Assembly (NCBI GenBank): GCA_947631245.1
Contig: CANRKP010000004.1
Location: forward strand, 1-64,000
From: an uncultured Clostridia bacterium
GTDB taxonomy: Bacteria; Bacillota; Clostridia; Oscillospirales; CAG-272
Reading direction: 5' to 3'
Length of the DNA: 64,000 nt
The stretch's first letter is position 1; each line of letters begins with the position of its first letter. The notes beneath the pieces are model-generated. The model saw only the letters and a list, made by a program, of their open reading frames with translations, ran no database searches and was not told where the DNA came from. The position numbers were made by a program, and so were the translations under genes. Below are positions 17,586-27,095 of this stretch, one piece after another.

Positions 17586-18304
17586 CGGAATCGGAAGAGG
17601 CGCGCTCGAGAACGGAGCTTTTGCTCGGACAGGACGGTGTTTTGAGGCTGTCGCGCGCGCGCGTTGCCGTATTCGGCGTCGGCGGTGTCGGCGGGTACGT
17701 CACGGAGGCGCTTGCGAGGGCGGGTGTCGGCGCGCTCGACCTTGTCGACTATGACACCGTGAGCATATCGAACATAAACCGCCAGCTCTGCGCGCTACGC
17801 TCGACGGTCGGGAGGTACAAGGTCGACGTCTTTGCCGAGCGGATAGCGGATATCGACCCCGAAATCAAGGTGCGCGCTTATAAGATCGCATTCTCGCCCG
17901 AAACGGCGGCGGAATTCGATTTTTCCGTATATGACTATGTCGTCGACGCGATAGATCAGGTCTCGGGCAAACTCGCGCTCGCCGAGTGTGCAAAATCGGC
18001 GGGGGTGCCGATAATAAGCTCGATGGGCGCGGGAAACAAGCTCGACCCGACGAAATTCCGCGCGGCGGATATTTTTGAGACGACGACGGACCCGCTCGCC
18101 CGCGTCATGCGGCGCGAGCTGCGGCGGCGGGGGATAGAAAAGCTCCGCGTCGTCTATTCGACGGAGCCGCCGATACCGTGCGCGGGCGAGGCGGGAGGCT
18201 CGGGTCGTCCCGTGCCGGGCAGCGTTTCTTTCGTGCCGTCCGCCGCGGGGCTCGTTATAGCCGGCGAGGTCATAAGGGCGCTCGCGGGCGTCGGGGAGGG
18301 CTAG
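17582..18304 (+). CDS. tcdA: tRNA threonylcarbamoyladenosine dehydratase (TcdA/CsdL)
   Basis: A 240-residue E1-like ThiF/MoeB-family enzyme that uses ATP to cyclise t6A37 of ANN-decoding tRNAs. Nucleotide-binding loop VAVFGVGGVGGYVTEALARAG, the SISNINRQLCAL arginine-finger segment and VDAIDQVSGKLAL are all characteristic; SMGAGNKLDPTKF distinguishes TcdA from ThiF. The length is near the family's usual ~250. ATG overlaps the serA stop, so it is translationally coupled to serA. Confidence 0.88.
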   Translation: MTESEEARSRTELLLGQDGVLRLSRARVAVFGVGGVGGYVTEALARAGVGALDLVDYDTVSISNINRQLCALRSTVGRYKVDVFAERIADIDPEIKVRAYKIAFSPETAAEFDFSVYDYVVDAIDQVSGKLALAECAKSAGVPIISSMGAGNKLDPTKFRAADIFETTTDPLARVMRRELRRRGIEKLRVVYSTEPPIPCAGEAGGSGRPVPGSVSFVPSAAGLVIAGEVIRALAGVGEG

Positions 18305-18312
18305 GCTGCGAA

Positions 18313-19179
18313 ATGAGGGAAATGGAAAAATACCGCCTCGTCGAACGGAGCATAGTCAAAAAATACCGCCGCGAGCTTTGGAACCCGTTTATAGCCGCCG
18401 TCAAAAGATACGAGCTCATCTCGGAGGGCGACAGGATCGCCGTCTGCATCTCGGGCGGGAAGGACTCGATGCTGATGGCAGTCATGCTCCGCCTTTTGCA
18501 GCGCATAAGCGAGACGAGGTTCGAGCTCGTGTATCTCACGATGGACCCGGGATACAATGAGGAAAACAGAAAGAAGATAGAGGATAACGCCTCTCTTCTC
18601 GAGATACCTTTGACGGTATTCGAGACGGACATATTCCGCGTCGCCGAGGCGGAGACGAAGTCTCCGTGCTATCTCTGCGCGAGGATGAGAAGAGGACACC
18701 TCTACGCCGAGGCAAAGCGCCTCGGCTGCAACAAGATCGCGCTCGGGCACCACTTCAGCGACGTTATCGAGACGACGCTGCTCGGGATGTTCTACGGCTC
18801 GCAGCTTCAGGCGATGATACCGAAGGTGCACAGCATGAATTTTCCCGGGATGGAGCTTATAAGACCTCTCTATTGCATACACGAGGACGACATCGTCGCT
18901 TGGAGAGACTATAACGGGCTCTCGTTTTTGAGATGCGCGTGCCGCGTCGCCGAGAAGAACGAAACGAGCGGGGACAAAGGCTCGAAGCGGCAGGAGATAA
19001 AGGAGCTGCTCCGCAGTCTGCGGAAGAGCAACCCCGTCATCGAAAAGAGCATTTTCAACAGCATCCACTCGGTCTGCCTTGACACTTTTCCGGCGTATAA
19101 AACGGAAGGGGAGACGCATTCCTTCCTCGAAAGATATAACAGGCTCACATGCGAGCTTTGCGGCGAAAAAGATGAATAA
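18313..19179 (+). CDS. TtcA-like tRNA thiolation ATPase (PP-loop)
   Basis: A 288-residue N-type ATP pyrophosphatase. The PP-loop SGGKDSM is at residues ~44-50, a C-x2-C pair lies in CYLCARMRRG, and a further C-x2-C ends the protein (CELC). This architecture matches TtcA-type enzymes that hold an iron-sulfur cluster and make 2-thiocytidine or related thio-modifications in tRNA, and also the related clostridial TtcA/TilS-like group of unknown target. It follows tcdA closely, fitting a tRNA modification pair. ATG 18313 or 18322 could be the start; the longer reading frame from 18178 overlaps tcdA and is rejected. Confidence 0.82.
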   Translation: MREMEKYRLVERSIVKKYRRELWNPFIAAVKRYELISEGDRIAVCISGGKDSMLMAVMLRLLQRISETRFELVYLTMDPGYNEENRKKIEDNASLLEIPLTVFETDIFRVAEAETKSPCYLCARMRRGHLYAEAKRLGCNKIALGHHFSDVIETTLLGMFYGSQLQAMIPKVHSMNFPGMELIRPLYCIHEDDIVAWRDYNGLSFLRCACRVAEKNETSGDKGSKRQEIKELLRSLRKSNPVIEKSIFNSIHSVCLDTFPAYKTEGETHSFLERYNRLTCELCGEKDE

Positions 19180-19215
19180 AAAACTTCGGCGCGGACAATT
19201 CTGTCCGCGCCGAAG
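19175..19215 (-). terminator. Terminator for the FkbM operon
   Basis: Fourteen-base arms CTTCGGCGCGGACA (19184-19197) and TGTCCGCGCCGAAG (19202-19215). Read on the minus strand the hairpin is followed by TTTTTTATT. It lies between convergent genes and may also stop the plus-strand transcript. Confidence 0.85.
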
Positions 19216-19249
19216 GCGCTTCCGAAGGCGCTTATTATGGCAATTTGTT

Positions 19250-20380
19250 TCAGTTGACGGCGCAGAGCGTCGTGCCCCATGCGGGCAGGCAGAGCTCGCG
19301 GCGCAGAAAGAGCCGTTTTCCGGGGCAGAGCCTGTTTACGAGCTCGGGAAGCGCGAGCATATCATTTGTCCTGTGATAAACTGAGACGCAGATATCGGGT
19401 CGGCAGCGGAAAAGCAGATTTGATGCGCCGCGCAGCGCCTCCGCTTCCGCGCCCTCAACGTCGAGCTTGATGAAATCGACGTCACCGCCGACGACACCGT
19501 CGAGCGCCAGCGCGTTCACTGCGAGCGTTTTCGTCTTCCTGTGCGCGCGTCCGGAGCCTGACGAGCCGCGCCCCGAGCCGGAGGTAAAATCAAGCGTCAT
19601 GTCGCATTCCCACGCCGCGGCGTTGTATGCGAGCAAAGAGACGCGCGATGTTACATCCGACAGGGCGGCGAGCTTTTTGTATGCGTGAGGCTCGGGCTCG
19701 AATGCGTAGACACACTCAAGGTTCGGCATCAGCTCCGCCGCTTTGCGTACGGTGTCTCCCGTGTACGCTCCGAGGTCGGCAATTGCGCGGTAGTCCTTAT
19801 ACGGAAAAATATCCCGCGCAAGCGAGATGATATCCCCGTCGCCGCCGCAGGAAAAAAGCGGGTCGAGGTCCCCCGTCAGCTTTGAGGCGAGCACGAGCGA
19901 GAGCGTGCGGCGCGACTCGTCATCCGCGAGCATATCGTAAAGGCGACGGAATGCACCGTAGTTTTCGGCATAATACTTTCTGTCGAAAAGCCCGTCTCCG
20001 AAGACGGGCACGTCGGGGCAGAGGACAACTCTTTCCGAGGCGAGCTTTTTTATCGCGGCGATGACGTCCGCTCTGTTCGTTCCGAACGCGAGCACCGCCG
20101 TAAAGTCACCGAAGCGAGCGCACGCCTCGTTATAGGAGAGGACATGATATCCGCGGAACTCGCGGTCGCGGACAAATTCGTCCGAGGCAAAGACGCCTGC
20201 GACATGGATATTGCGCGCGGCGAGCACGTCCATAATTTTGTCCGCCCCGTTGCCCGTGCCGTATATGCATATGGGTTTATTGCAGGACGCGAGCCGCTCC
20301 CAAACGTCCGAGGTGTCGGGCGAGGGCAGAGGCGACACGCGGTCAGTCTTCAAATCCGAAGAAGCGCGCGGCATTGTCAT
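19250..20380 (-). CDS. FkbM-family methyltransferase with N-terminal Rossmann domain
   Basis: A 376-residue protein. Residues ~30-150 are a nucleotide-binding domain (ICIYGTGNGADKIMDVL, then VAGVFASDEF), and ~160-370 an FkbM SAM-dependent methyltransferase (ADLGAYTGDTV motif I, YAFEPEP motif II, DFIKLDVEGAEAEAL motif IV). Such fusions occur in polysaccharide or glycan modification loci. The ATG at 20380 overlaps the end of the upstream amidohydrolase by 38 bases; a GTG at 20341 would remove the overlap but shows no better ribosome-binding site. Substrate unknown. Confidence 0.82.
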   Translation of the reverse strand: MTMPRASSDLKTDRVSPLPSPDTSDVWERLASCNKPICIYGTGNGADKIMDVLAARNIHVAGVFASDEFVRDREFRGYHVLSYNEACARFGDFTAVLAFGTNRADVIAAIKKLASERVVLCPDVPVFGDGLFDRKYYAENYGAFRRLYDMLADDESRRTLSLVLASKLTGDLDPLFSCGGDGDIISLARDIFPYKDYRAIADLGAYTGDTVRKAAELMPNLECVYAFEPEPHAYKKLAALSDVTSRVSLLAYNAAAWECDMTLDFTSGSGRGSSGSGRAHRKTKTLAVNALALDGVVGGDVDFIKLDVEGAEAEALRGASNLLFRCRPDICVSVYHRTNDMLALPELVNRLCPGKRLFLRRELCLPAWGTTLCAVN

Positions 20381-21158
20381 AAAGCACCATGCGGCGCTCG
20401 CTCTCAGTGAGCGGGAGCCGGTCGAACATTTTCAGATACTCGGACGCCTCGAGAACGGGGTAGTCCGTTCCGAACATCACGTTTTCGACGCCGAGCTTCC
20501 GTATTATTTCGGCGGCGAACTCGGGCGTCATAGCCCAAAGCGAGCTTGACGCGTCGTAAACTATGTTTTCGCGTCCGGCAAGGCATGAAAGAGCCTCGTC
20601 CCACGCGCGCCAACCGCCGAGATGTGAGGCGAGCACGCGCAGGCGCGGAAACATATCGAGCACGCGAACGAGCCTTTCGGGCTCGCTGTACCTGTATTCC
20701 GGTCTGTCGTCCCCCATGTGGAAGCATATCGGCAGCGAACACTCCGACAAAAGCTCATAAAGAGGGAAGAGGCGCTCGTCGTCTATGTTCACGCGCTGTA
20801 TGTCGGGATGTATCTTCGCGCCCGTAAGTCCGATGGAGACGGCGTGCTCGAGCTCGCCTGAAAAGTCCTCCATATCCTGATGGAACGCCGCGTATCCGAA
20901 GGCTTTGAGCCCAGCCTCTCTCGCGCGCATGACGTCTGAGGCGACGGCGTCGTTGACGTGGCGCACCTGCCGCGCGTTCGTCGCGACGCCGAGAATGAGA
21001 AATCCGCCGACGCCTGCGCGCTTCGATGTGTCGATAAGGTCGTCGACGGTGCCTTCGCGCGTTACGCGGAAGTTGTAGAATGCGCCGAGATTGACGGTCG
21101 CCTTCTGTGCGATCGCCGCTGGATATGTGTGCGTGTGCGCGTCAAATACTTTTTCCAT
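20343..21158 (-). CDS. Amidohydrolase-2 family metal hydrolase
   Basis: A 271-residue TIM-barrel hydrolase. Metal ligands appear as DAHTH at residues ~6-10, GAKIHPD, CFHMGD, ASHLGG and GTDYP. This pattern is that of the amidohydrolase_2/TatD-like group (uronate isomerase or decarboxylase relatives). It is upstream of and overlapping the FkbM gene, so probably co-transcribed. No specific substrate can be proposed. Confidence 0.8.
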   Translation of the reverse strand: MEKVFDAHTHTYPAAIAQKATVNLGAFYNFRVTREGTVDDLIDTSKRAGVGGFLILGVATNARQVRHVNDAVASDVMRAREAGLKAFGYAAFHQDMEDFSGELEHAVSIGLTGAKIHPDIQRVNIDDERLFPLYELLSECSLPICFHMGDDRPEYRYSEPERLVRVLDMFPRLRVLASHLGGWRAWDEALSCLAGRENIVYDASSSLWAMTPEFAAEIIRKLGVENVMFGTDYPVLEASEYLKMFDRLPLTESERRMVLYDNAARFFGFED

Positions 21159-21191
21159 TTCGATTTTGCAATTCCTTTTGCCCGAAAACGG

Positions 21192-21220
21192 TTGATGCCG
21201 GGGATTTTTTATGGTACAAT
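21192..21220 (+). promoter_or_regulatory. Sigma-A promoter for the HIT gene
   Basis: TTGATG (21192-21197), 17-base spacer, TACAAT (21215-21220), 31 bases before the ATG at 21251. Confidence 0.65.
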
Positions 21221-21250
21221 ATACTAAAAAAGCACGGGGGTAATTTTATT

Positions 21251-21601
21251 ATGGACTGCTTATTCTGCAAGATAGTAAACGGGGATATTCCTTCAAACAA
21301 GGTCTATGAGGACGACAAAATACTCGCGTTCCGCGATATCGCGCCGGAGGCGCCGTGCCATGTCCTCGTCGTACCGAAGACGCATATCTCATCAACCGAC
21401 GAGGTGACGCCTGAAAACAGCGCCGTCGTCGCCCACATATTCGAGTGCGTCCCGAAGATAGCGAAGCTCGGAGGCGCCGATAACGGGTACCGCGTCGTGA
21501 CGAATTGCGGACCCGACGCCTGCCAAAGCGTGCAGCACATGCATTTTCACATAATAGGCGGAAAGCAGCTTCCCGCCCACGTTTTCCCCGAAAACGACTG
21601 A
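21251..21601 (+). CDS. HIT family nucleotide-binding protein
   Basis: A 116-residue HINT-branch histidine-triad hydrolase. CLFCKIVNGDIPS at the start gives the zinc-binding cysteines, and the active triad is QHMHFHIIGG near residue 98. HINT enzymes hydrolyse purine nucleoside phosphoramidates. GGGGG precedes the ATG; an earlier in-frame ATG at 21107 lies upstream of the predicted promoter and is rejected. It stands alone between a promoter and a terminator. Confidence 0.92.
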   Translation: MDCLFCKIVNGDIPSNKVYEDDKILAFRDIAPEAPCHVLVVPKTHISSTDEVTPENSAVVAHIFECVPKIAKLGGADNGYRVVTNCGPDACQSVQHMHFHIIGGKQLPAHVFPEND

Positions 21602-21637
21602 AAAGGGATGGCGCTTTTGAAAAATGACCTGATACCG

Positions 21638-21669
21638 AAACGGGAGGGCATGCGCCGCTCCCGTTTTTC
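21638..21669 (+). terminator. Terminator after the HIT gene
   Basis: Nine-base arms AAACGGGAG and CTCCCGTTT with an 11-base loop, ending in TTTTTCG; the A-run on the left lets it also serve the convergent aspartate kinase gene. Confidence 0.75.
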
Positions 21670-21687
21670 GCTCGGGGATCGTGAACG

Positions 21688-23007
21688 TCAGTCCTTGACG
21701 AATTCCGCGTATATCGCGCGGAGCGCCGCTTCAAAATCCTGTTCGGCGACGCCGACGATGATGTTTATCTCGCACGCGCCCTGATCTATCATGCGGACGT
21801 TTATCCCAGCCTTTGCGAGCGCCTCGAACACGCGGGACGCGATACCGTAGCTGCCGACCATGCCGCGCCCGACGACGGCGACCAGCGCGAGACCGTCCTC
21901 AATGACGATGTAGTCGGGGTTGACGGCGTGCGATATCGACTCCGTTATGATGTCGTACTTCCCCGAGAGCTCGTTCGTGTGGACGACGACGGACATCGTA
22001 TCTATACCGGAGGGAAGGTGCTCGACGTGAACTCCGTTGTAGTCGAGTATCTCCACTATCCTGTGGAGCATGCCGCGCTGGTACGCCATTCTGTCCTTGT
22101 CTATGCGTATGACGGAGAAGTCCTTCTTGCCCGCGATGCCGGTGATGATGTGATCGCGGTCGTAAACGTCGGTCCCCGCGACGATCATCGTGCCGGGATC
22201 CTCGGGGCGGTTCGTGTTCCTGATGTTTATCGGAATGCCCGCGGAGCGGACGGGGAAAACGCTATCCTCATGGAGCACGCCCGCGCCCATGTAGGAGAGC
22301 TCGCGCAGCTCGCGGTATGTGACTGTCTTGATTCCGAGAGGGGACTTTACGATGCGCGGGTCAGCCATGAGAAAGCCCGACACGTCTGTCCAGTTTTCGT
22401 ATATCGTCGCATTCGCGGAGCGGGCGACGATCGCGCCCGTCACGTCGGAGCCTCCGCGGGAGAACGTCTTTATCGTGTAGTTCGGCATCGAGCCGTAGAA
22501 GCCGGGGATCACGGCGCGTTCGTGCATGCGGAGCTCCGCCGCGAGCGTCGTGTACGTCCTCTGCTCGTCGAGCGAGCCGTCGTCACGGAAGAAGATGACG
22601 CCTGCGGCGTCTATCATGTCGTAACCGAGGTACTCGGCAAGTATCTTTGCGTTGAGGTATTCCCCGCGTGAGGCGGCGAAATCGCGTCCCGCGCCGCGGC
22701 GGAACGAGGTCTTTATGGATTCGTATTCCGTCGAGAGGTCGAGGTCTATGCCGAGCCCGTCTATGATGGCGTCGAAGCGGGCGCTTATCCCGTCAAAGAA
22801 CGTGCCGAAGTCGAGACCGGCGACGGCCATATCGTAGCAGGCGTAGAGCATGTCGGTGACCTTCGTGTCGCTGTCGAAGCGCTTTCCGGGAGCCGACGCG
22901 ACGACATAACGCCTTGTCGGGTCTGATGATATTATTTCATGAACTTTTTTGAACTGCTCGGGGTCGGCGAGCGACGAGCCGCCGAATTTAACTGCCTTGA
23001 CCTGCAC
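21688..23007 (-). CDS. lysC: Aspartate kinase
   Basis: A 439-residue enzyme phosphorylating L-aspartate, the entry to lysine, threonine and methionine synthesis. KFGGSSLADPEQFKKV is the N-terminal nucleotide/aspartate site, RGGSDVTGAIVA the aspartate-binding motif, and two C-terminal ACT domains (~290-439) provide feedback control. The monofunctional form is longer than the usual ~400-residue Bacillus LysC and close to the clostridial type. Start is GTG at 23007 with TGAGG 9 bases upstream. Confidence 0.92.
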   Translation of the reverse strand: MQVKAVKFGGSSLADPEQFKKVHEIISSDPTRRYVVASAPGKRFDSDTKVTDMLYACYDMAVAGLDFGTFFDGISARFDAIIDGLGIDLDLSTEYESIKTSFRRGAGRDFAASRGEYLNAKILAEYLGYDMIDAAGVIFFRDDGSLDEQRTYTTLAAELRMHERAVIPGFYGSMPNYTIKTFSRGGSDVTGAIVARSANATIYENWTDVSGFLMADPRIVKSPLGIKTVTYRELRELSYMGAGVLHEDSVFPVRSAGIPINIRNTNRPEDPGTMIVAGTDVYDRDHIITGIAGKKDFSVIRIDKDRMAYQRGMLHRIVEILDYNGVHVEHLPSGIDTMSVVVHTNELSGKYDIITESISHAVNPDYIVIEDGLALVAVVGRGMVGSYGIASRVFEALAKAGINVRMIDQGACEINIIVGVAEQDFEAALRAIYAEFVKD

Positions 23008-23176
23008 GAAGGATACCTCACGGAATCTATGTTTTCATTTTATTATATGCGAAAGGCAGACCCGTGTCAATCCATGAAATGCGAAAATAAACGGCGACGG
23101 ATGATGACCTTTTTTGGCAAAAATAGTCCGTTTTTATACGGCGGAAGAATATCGAGATGAAAGTGTGGAGGAAAAC

Positions 23177-24271
23177 ATGACGGAAAAAAAGAATTATGAG
23201 GCGAAAAGGCTCCGCTTGCCGTCGGGCGCGGAGAAAAAAGGTAGGACATGCGGCAACGCCTCGCTCAAAGAGGCGTACAGGGATTATTTTTATATCGGCG
23301 CGGCGCTGCCCGGCTCGGTTTTTGACGATTTCGAAAAATACCGCGAGGTCGTGACAGGAAATTTCAACAGCATGACGTGCGAAAACGAGATGAAGCCGGA
23401 GTTTCTGCTCGACAGAGAGGCGACGGCGTCATGCGCCGCAAATGACAGGGCAGCCGTGAAGCTCAACTTTTCCTCGGCGAAAAAGGCGGCGGATACGGCA
23501 GCCGCGCTCGGAATGCGCGTCAGGCTGCACACGCTCGTTTGGCACGCGCAGACGCCCGGCTGGTTCTTCACCGAGGATTATACGGACGGCGGCGCGCCGG
23601 CGGATCGCAGTCTCATGCTCGAGCGGATGGAGAACTATATCCGCTCTGTCCTGGAATATTACGGCGAAAATTATCCCGGTCTCATATACGCCGTCGACGT
23701 CGTGAACGAGGCGTTCGACGTCGGCGACGGGGACGCGGACGGGATACGGAAAAAGAACAGCAAATGGTACGAGACAGTAGGACCCGACTTTGTATATTAC
23801 GCGTTTTTGTACGCAAGAAGATACGCGCCGACGGGCGTCTCCCTCTTTTATAACGATTACTCGTGCATGTGGAAAACCGAGCTTATCTTGAAAAACCTTG
23901 CCCGCGCAAAGGCGGAGGGAAAAATAGACGGCATCGGTATGCAGAGCCACCTTTCGGTCGGCGACAGCGTGGAGAAATTTCTTGACGCCGCGCGCGCGTT
24001 TTCCGCGGCAGGGTATGAGCTTCAGATAACGGAGCTCGACGTCGGGATAAAGTCAGAGGAAGAGAAGGAGGCGCAGGGCGAATTCTACCGCGAACTTATG
24101 CGAGGGCTTGTCCGCCTGAAAAAAAGCGGCGTCAACCTGACGTCCGTTACTGTGTGGGGACTGACCGACGCCCTCTCGTGGAGACGGCGCGAGACGCCGC
24201 TGCTCTTCGACCGTGATATATCGAAAAAGCCCGCGTACACGGGCTTTCTCGAGGGCGCGGAAGCCGAGTAA
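23177..24271 (+). CDS. GH10 endo-1,4-beta-xylanase, apparently intracellular
   Basis: A 364-residue glycoside hydrolase family 10 catalytic domain. FYIGAALPG starts the barrel, FNSMTCENEMK is the conserved substrate segment, LVWHAQTPGWF follows, the acid/base Glu is in VDVVNEAFD, and the nucleophile Glu in QITELDVGI. No signal peptide or binding module is present, so it probably cleaves imported xylo-oligosaccharides in the cytoplasm. GTGGAGGAAAAC precedes the ATG at 23177. No xylan transporter is adjacent; the nearest exporter is on the opposite strand. Confidence 0.93.
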   Translation: MTEKKNYEAKRLRLPSGAEKKGRTCGNASLKEAYRDYFYIGAALPGSVFDDFEKYREVVTGNFNSMTCENEMKPEFLLDREATASCAANDRAAVKLNFSSAKKAADTAAALGMRVRLHTLVWHAQTPGWFFTEDYTDGGAPADRSLMLERMENYIRSVLEYYGENYPGLIYAVDVVNEAFDVGDGDADGIRKKNSKWYETVGPDFVYYAFLYARRYAPTGVSLFYNDYSCMWKTELILKNLARAKAEGKIDGIGMQSHLSVGDSVEKFLDAARAFSAAGYELQITELDVGIKSEEEKEAQGEFYRELMRGLVRLKKSGVNLTSVTVWGLTDALSWRRRETPLLFDRDISKKPAYTGFLEGAEAE

Positions 24272-24276
24272 AACCT

Positions 24277-24312
24277 AAAAAGACCGCCGTTTTTTTCACG
24301 GCGGTCTTTTTT
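24277..24312. terminator. Bidirectional terminator
   Basis: AAAAAGACCGCCG and CGGCGGTCTTTTTT arms around a T-rich loop, between the convergent xylanase and ABC transporter genes; A- and T-runs on both sides. Confidence 0.9.
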
Positions 24313-26368
24313 ACTGTTCCGTGCGGCTGCCGCGGTGAGGCGGTGCATTTTTCGGGCGCGCGTCGTCGGCGTCCAGCCGGTCGTTTTCGTCGACCTCGGT
24401 TAGATACCGCTTTGCCTGCGTCGTAAAGAGCTCCCAGTAGCGGCCGTGTTTGTTCATGAGCTGGCTGTGGTTGCCTTCCTCGATTATCTCTCCGTATTCG
24501 AGAACGAGGATCTTTGAGGCGACCGTCGCGCTCGAAAGGCGGTGCGAGACGAAGATAGTCGTTTTGTCGGCGCGGAGCATGTCGAACTGATTGAAAATCT
24601 CCTGCTCGGCAATTGCGTCGAGCGACGCCGTCGGCTCGTCGAGTATCAGAAAATCGGAGTCGGAATAGAACGCGCGTGCGATAGACAGCTTCTGCCACTG
24701 ACCTATCGAGAGCTCGATGCCGTTCTCCTCGAAGTAGCGCATCAGCGGAGTGTTGTACCCGTCGGGCAGCTTTTCGATAAAGTCGTCGGCGGAGGACTGT
24801 TTTGCCGCCTCGACGACGTCGCCTTCGGTGTGCTCCCGCGATATGTCGCCGAACCGTATGTTTTCGGCGACGGAGACGGCGTATTTGCCGAAGTCTTGGA
24901 AGATTATGCCGAACATCTCGTAGAGCTCGTCGGTGTCGTATTCGCGGATGTCGTGCCCGTCGAGGAGGACGGTGCCTTCGGTCGGGTCGTAAAGCCGCGT
25001 CAGGAGCTTGATGAGTGTCGTTTTTCCGGCGCCGTTCAGCCCGACGAGCACGCAGGTCTCGCCGGCGTCGAGCTTGAAGTTTATGTCCTTCAGCACCATG
25101 CGCTCCGTCCCGGGGTAACGGAAGCTGACGTGGCGGAACTCGACCGTGTGCCCCGTGTGGCGCGCGACGCGTCGCGGTTCTTTGAGCTCCGGGTCGGTGA
25201 GCACCGGCACGATGTGCTTCTTTTCCGCCATAAAGAGGATCATATTGTCGATGAACAGCGCGCCTTCGTAAATCGAGGACGTCGTAGTTATAAGCGACGA
25301 CACGCCGCCCGATACGTTTGAAAGCGAGCTTGTGTAAAGCGAATAGTCGCCGAGTGTGAAAATGCCGGTGAACACATTCTTCGCTATCACGAGATAGAGG
25401 ATGCAGTTGACGACGGACGTCACGATAGAAATGGCGATATGCCATGCGTTTTCGTTTATAATAAGGCGCTTTATGCCCGCGTAATAATTGCGGAACGTCT
25501 CGCGGAAGCGTCCTATGAACGTATCCGAAAGCCCGAAGAGGCGGATCTCCTTGACCATGTCCTTGTTTACCATCAGATTGCTGTAATAATCCATCTGGCG
25601 GCGGTCACGGCTGCGGCGTCGCATGTAGTAGAACGTCTTTCGCCTGTATGTGAAGTTGATGACGGCGGATGGGACGGCGAGCAGTATGACGACGAGAGGC
25701 ATCCACGCGCCGACGGCGGAGAGAATGACGATGAAGCTGACCATGCTGATGACGGTGCTGACGAGCGAGAACGTCGAGCGCATGATGTTTATCGGGCGCA
25801 TGCCCGCCTCACGGTTTGCGTTCTCGAGCTTTTCGTAAAACTCCGGCAGATCGAAGCTCGCGACGTCGACCTCCTTCGCCTTTGTGATTATCTTCACCTT
25901 TATGTGGTTCGTCACGACCTCGCCCGAGATGCTGACGAACATGTTGTAAAGGGTGGATACGACGGAGTTGAAGAGCATGTACGCGAACTGGAGTATCAGA
26001 AGCGAGATGATCACCCTCCACCCGTTGCCCGAGCCGACGGCTCCCGTGGCGTTGACGACGAAGCGTCCTATCACGGAATAATTTTCAACGGAAAGGGGAG
26101 ATACGAGAGAGTTTAAAAGGTCGGCGGCAATTCTTGCGCCGACGACGGGTATCACGCCGTTGAACACGCTCATGAAAAGCATTATGAAGAGAAGCGAAGG
26201 CTGCGCCTCCCACACGAGCTTAAATATGTATATGAGCCGGTAGAAAAATCCCGAGACGACCTTTTTTAAATATCCCGGAACCTCGCCGAGGCTTTTCGGT
26301 TTCGGAGGCTTCAGCTTGTCGTTCTGACCTCGCCCCGCGCCGGGCGGCGGTCCCATCATTGGTCCCAT
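24311..26368 (-). CDS. ABC transporter, fused permease and ATPase
   Basis: A 685-residue ABC exporter half-transporter. Residues 1-40 are a Met/Pro/Gly/Lys-rich cytoplasmic head, ~45-370 hold about six membrane segments, and ~395-650 are the ATPase: Walker A GLNGAGKTTL, Q-loop IIFQDFGKYA, signature LSIGQWQKL, Walker B DFLILDEPTASLD, H-loop VSHRLSS. The signature has I in place of the second G of LSGGQ. No partner half-transporter is adjacent, so a homodimer is likely. Substrate unknown; lipid, peptide and drug export are all possible. Confidence 0.92.
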   Translation of the reverse strand: MGPMMGPPPGAGRGQNDKLKPPKPKSLGEVPGYLKKVVSGFFYRLIYIFKLVWEAQPSLLFIMLFMSVFNGVIPVVGARIAADLLNSLVSPLSVENYSVIGRFVVNATGAVGSGNGWRVIISLLILQFAYMLFNSVVSTLYNMFVSISGEVVTNHIKVKIITKAKEVDVASFDLPEFYEKLENANREAGMRPINIMRSTFSLVSTVISMVSFIVILSAVGAWMPLVVILLAVPSAVINFTYRRKTFYYMRRRSRDRRQMDYYSNLMVNKDMVKEIRLFGLSDTFIGRFRETFRNYYAGIKRLIINENAWHIAISIVTSVVNCILYLVIAKNVFTGIFTLGDYSLYTSSLSNVSGGVSSLITTTSSIYEGALFIDNMILFMAEKKHIVPVLTDPELKEPRRVARHTGHTVEFRHVSFRYPGTERMVLKDINFKLDAGETCVLVGLNGAGKTTLIKLLTRLYDPTEGTVLLDGHDIREYDTDELYEMFGIIFQDFGKYAVSVAENIRFGDISREHTEGDVVEAAKQSSADDFIEKLPDGYNTPLMRYFEENGIELSIGQWQKLSIARAFYSDSDFLILDEPTASLDAIAEQEIFNQFDMLRADKTTIFVSHRLSSATVASKILVLEYGEIIEEGNHSQLMNKHGRYWELFTTQAKRYLTEVDENDRLDADDARPKNAPPHRGSRTEQ

Positions 26369-26578
26369 TTTATTTTTTTCCTTTCGTATAATTTAGGGTT
26401 TCACATAGGAGCTGAGACCCCGTGCGGGCGCATCAAAGTCTTAATGTTCCCGCATTTAATTATACATTAATAAATTTTTTCGGGCAAGCGGTCGTGACGA
26501 AAAAAATAAAAGTTTACCAAGGATATGTAATTATGAACTTTTTGTGAACGAAACTGTGGGAGCCTCGCGGCGCGCCGT

Positions 26579-26932
26579 TCATGTTGCGCTGCTCTGTTCG
26601 CTCATCGTTTTACCGAGCGCCAACTTTATTTTTTTGACGGTCTCCGCAAGCGCGCGACCCACAGCAGAACGGCTCTCGGAAATTTCAAGCTCCCGTCCCC
26701 TCGAGATCATTCCGCCCTTTATGACCCACGCCGTAATATTTACGGATGGGTCGCTGTACGTCGCCTTGATGTAGCCGACGTCGCCGAGCGGGACGCCCGT
26801 CTTCTCCCAGACGCTCTCGCCCGACATCATGAATTTTTCTCTGTAGCCCTCTTTGTGAAGTATATCGCGAATTATGCCCCTTGCGGCATAATATCCGCAA
26901 CCGAATGAAAACCTGTAAGCAGAGCGAGACAT
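26579..26932 (-). CDS. Hypothetical protein
   Basis: A 117-residue protein of no recognised family. Sequence is protein-like: a mixed alpha/beta middle (GDVGYIKATYSDPSVNITAWVIKGG) and an amphipathic C-terminal helix (SAVGRALAETVKKIKLALG). No membrane segment or signal. The ATG has no clear ribosome-binding site and a 76-codon frame overlaps on the other strand, so this call is tentative. The 26933-27095 gap after it shows only a GC-rich inverted repeat near 27055. Confidence 0.45.
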   Translation of the reverse strand: MSRSAYRFSFGCGYYAARGIIRDILHKEGYREKFMMSGESVWEKTGVPLGDVGYIKATYSDPSVNITAWVIKGGMISRGRELEISESRSAVGRALAETVKKIKLALGKTMSEQSSAT

Positions 26933-27095
26933 TACTGTAATACCCTGTATGATATAGCTGCCGCCATATATCCTTTCTTAAGATTTACGCTCGCCTCGGT
27001 TCGGTACACGGAAAAAGTTGAGGGAGCGGCAAGACTGAGACTTTTTTCGTGCGCGGCGCGCCCGCGCCGCCGTCCGTCAGCGAACCGACGATTTT

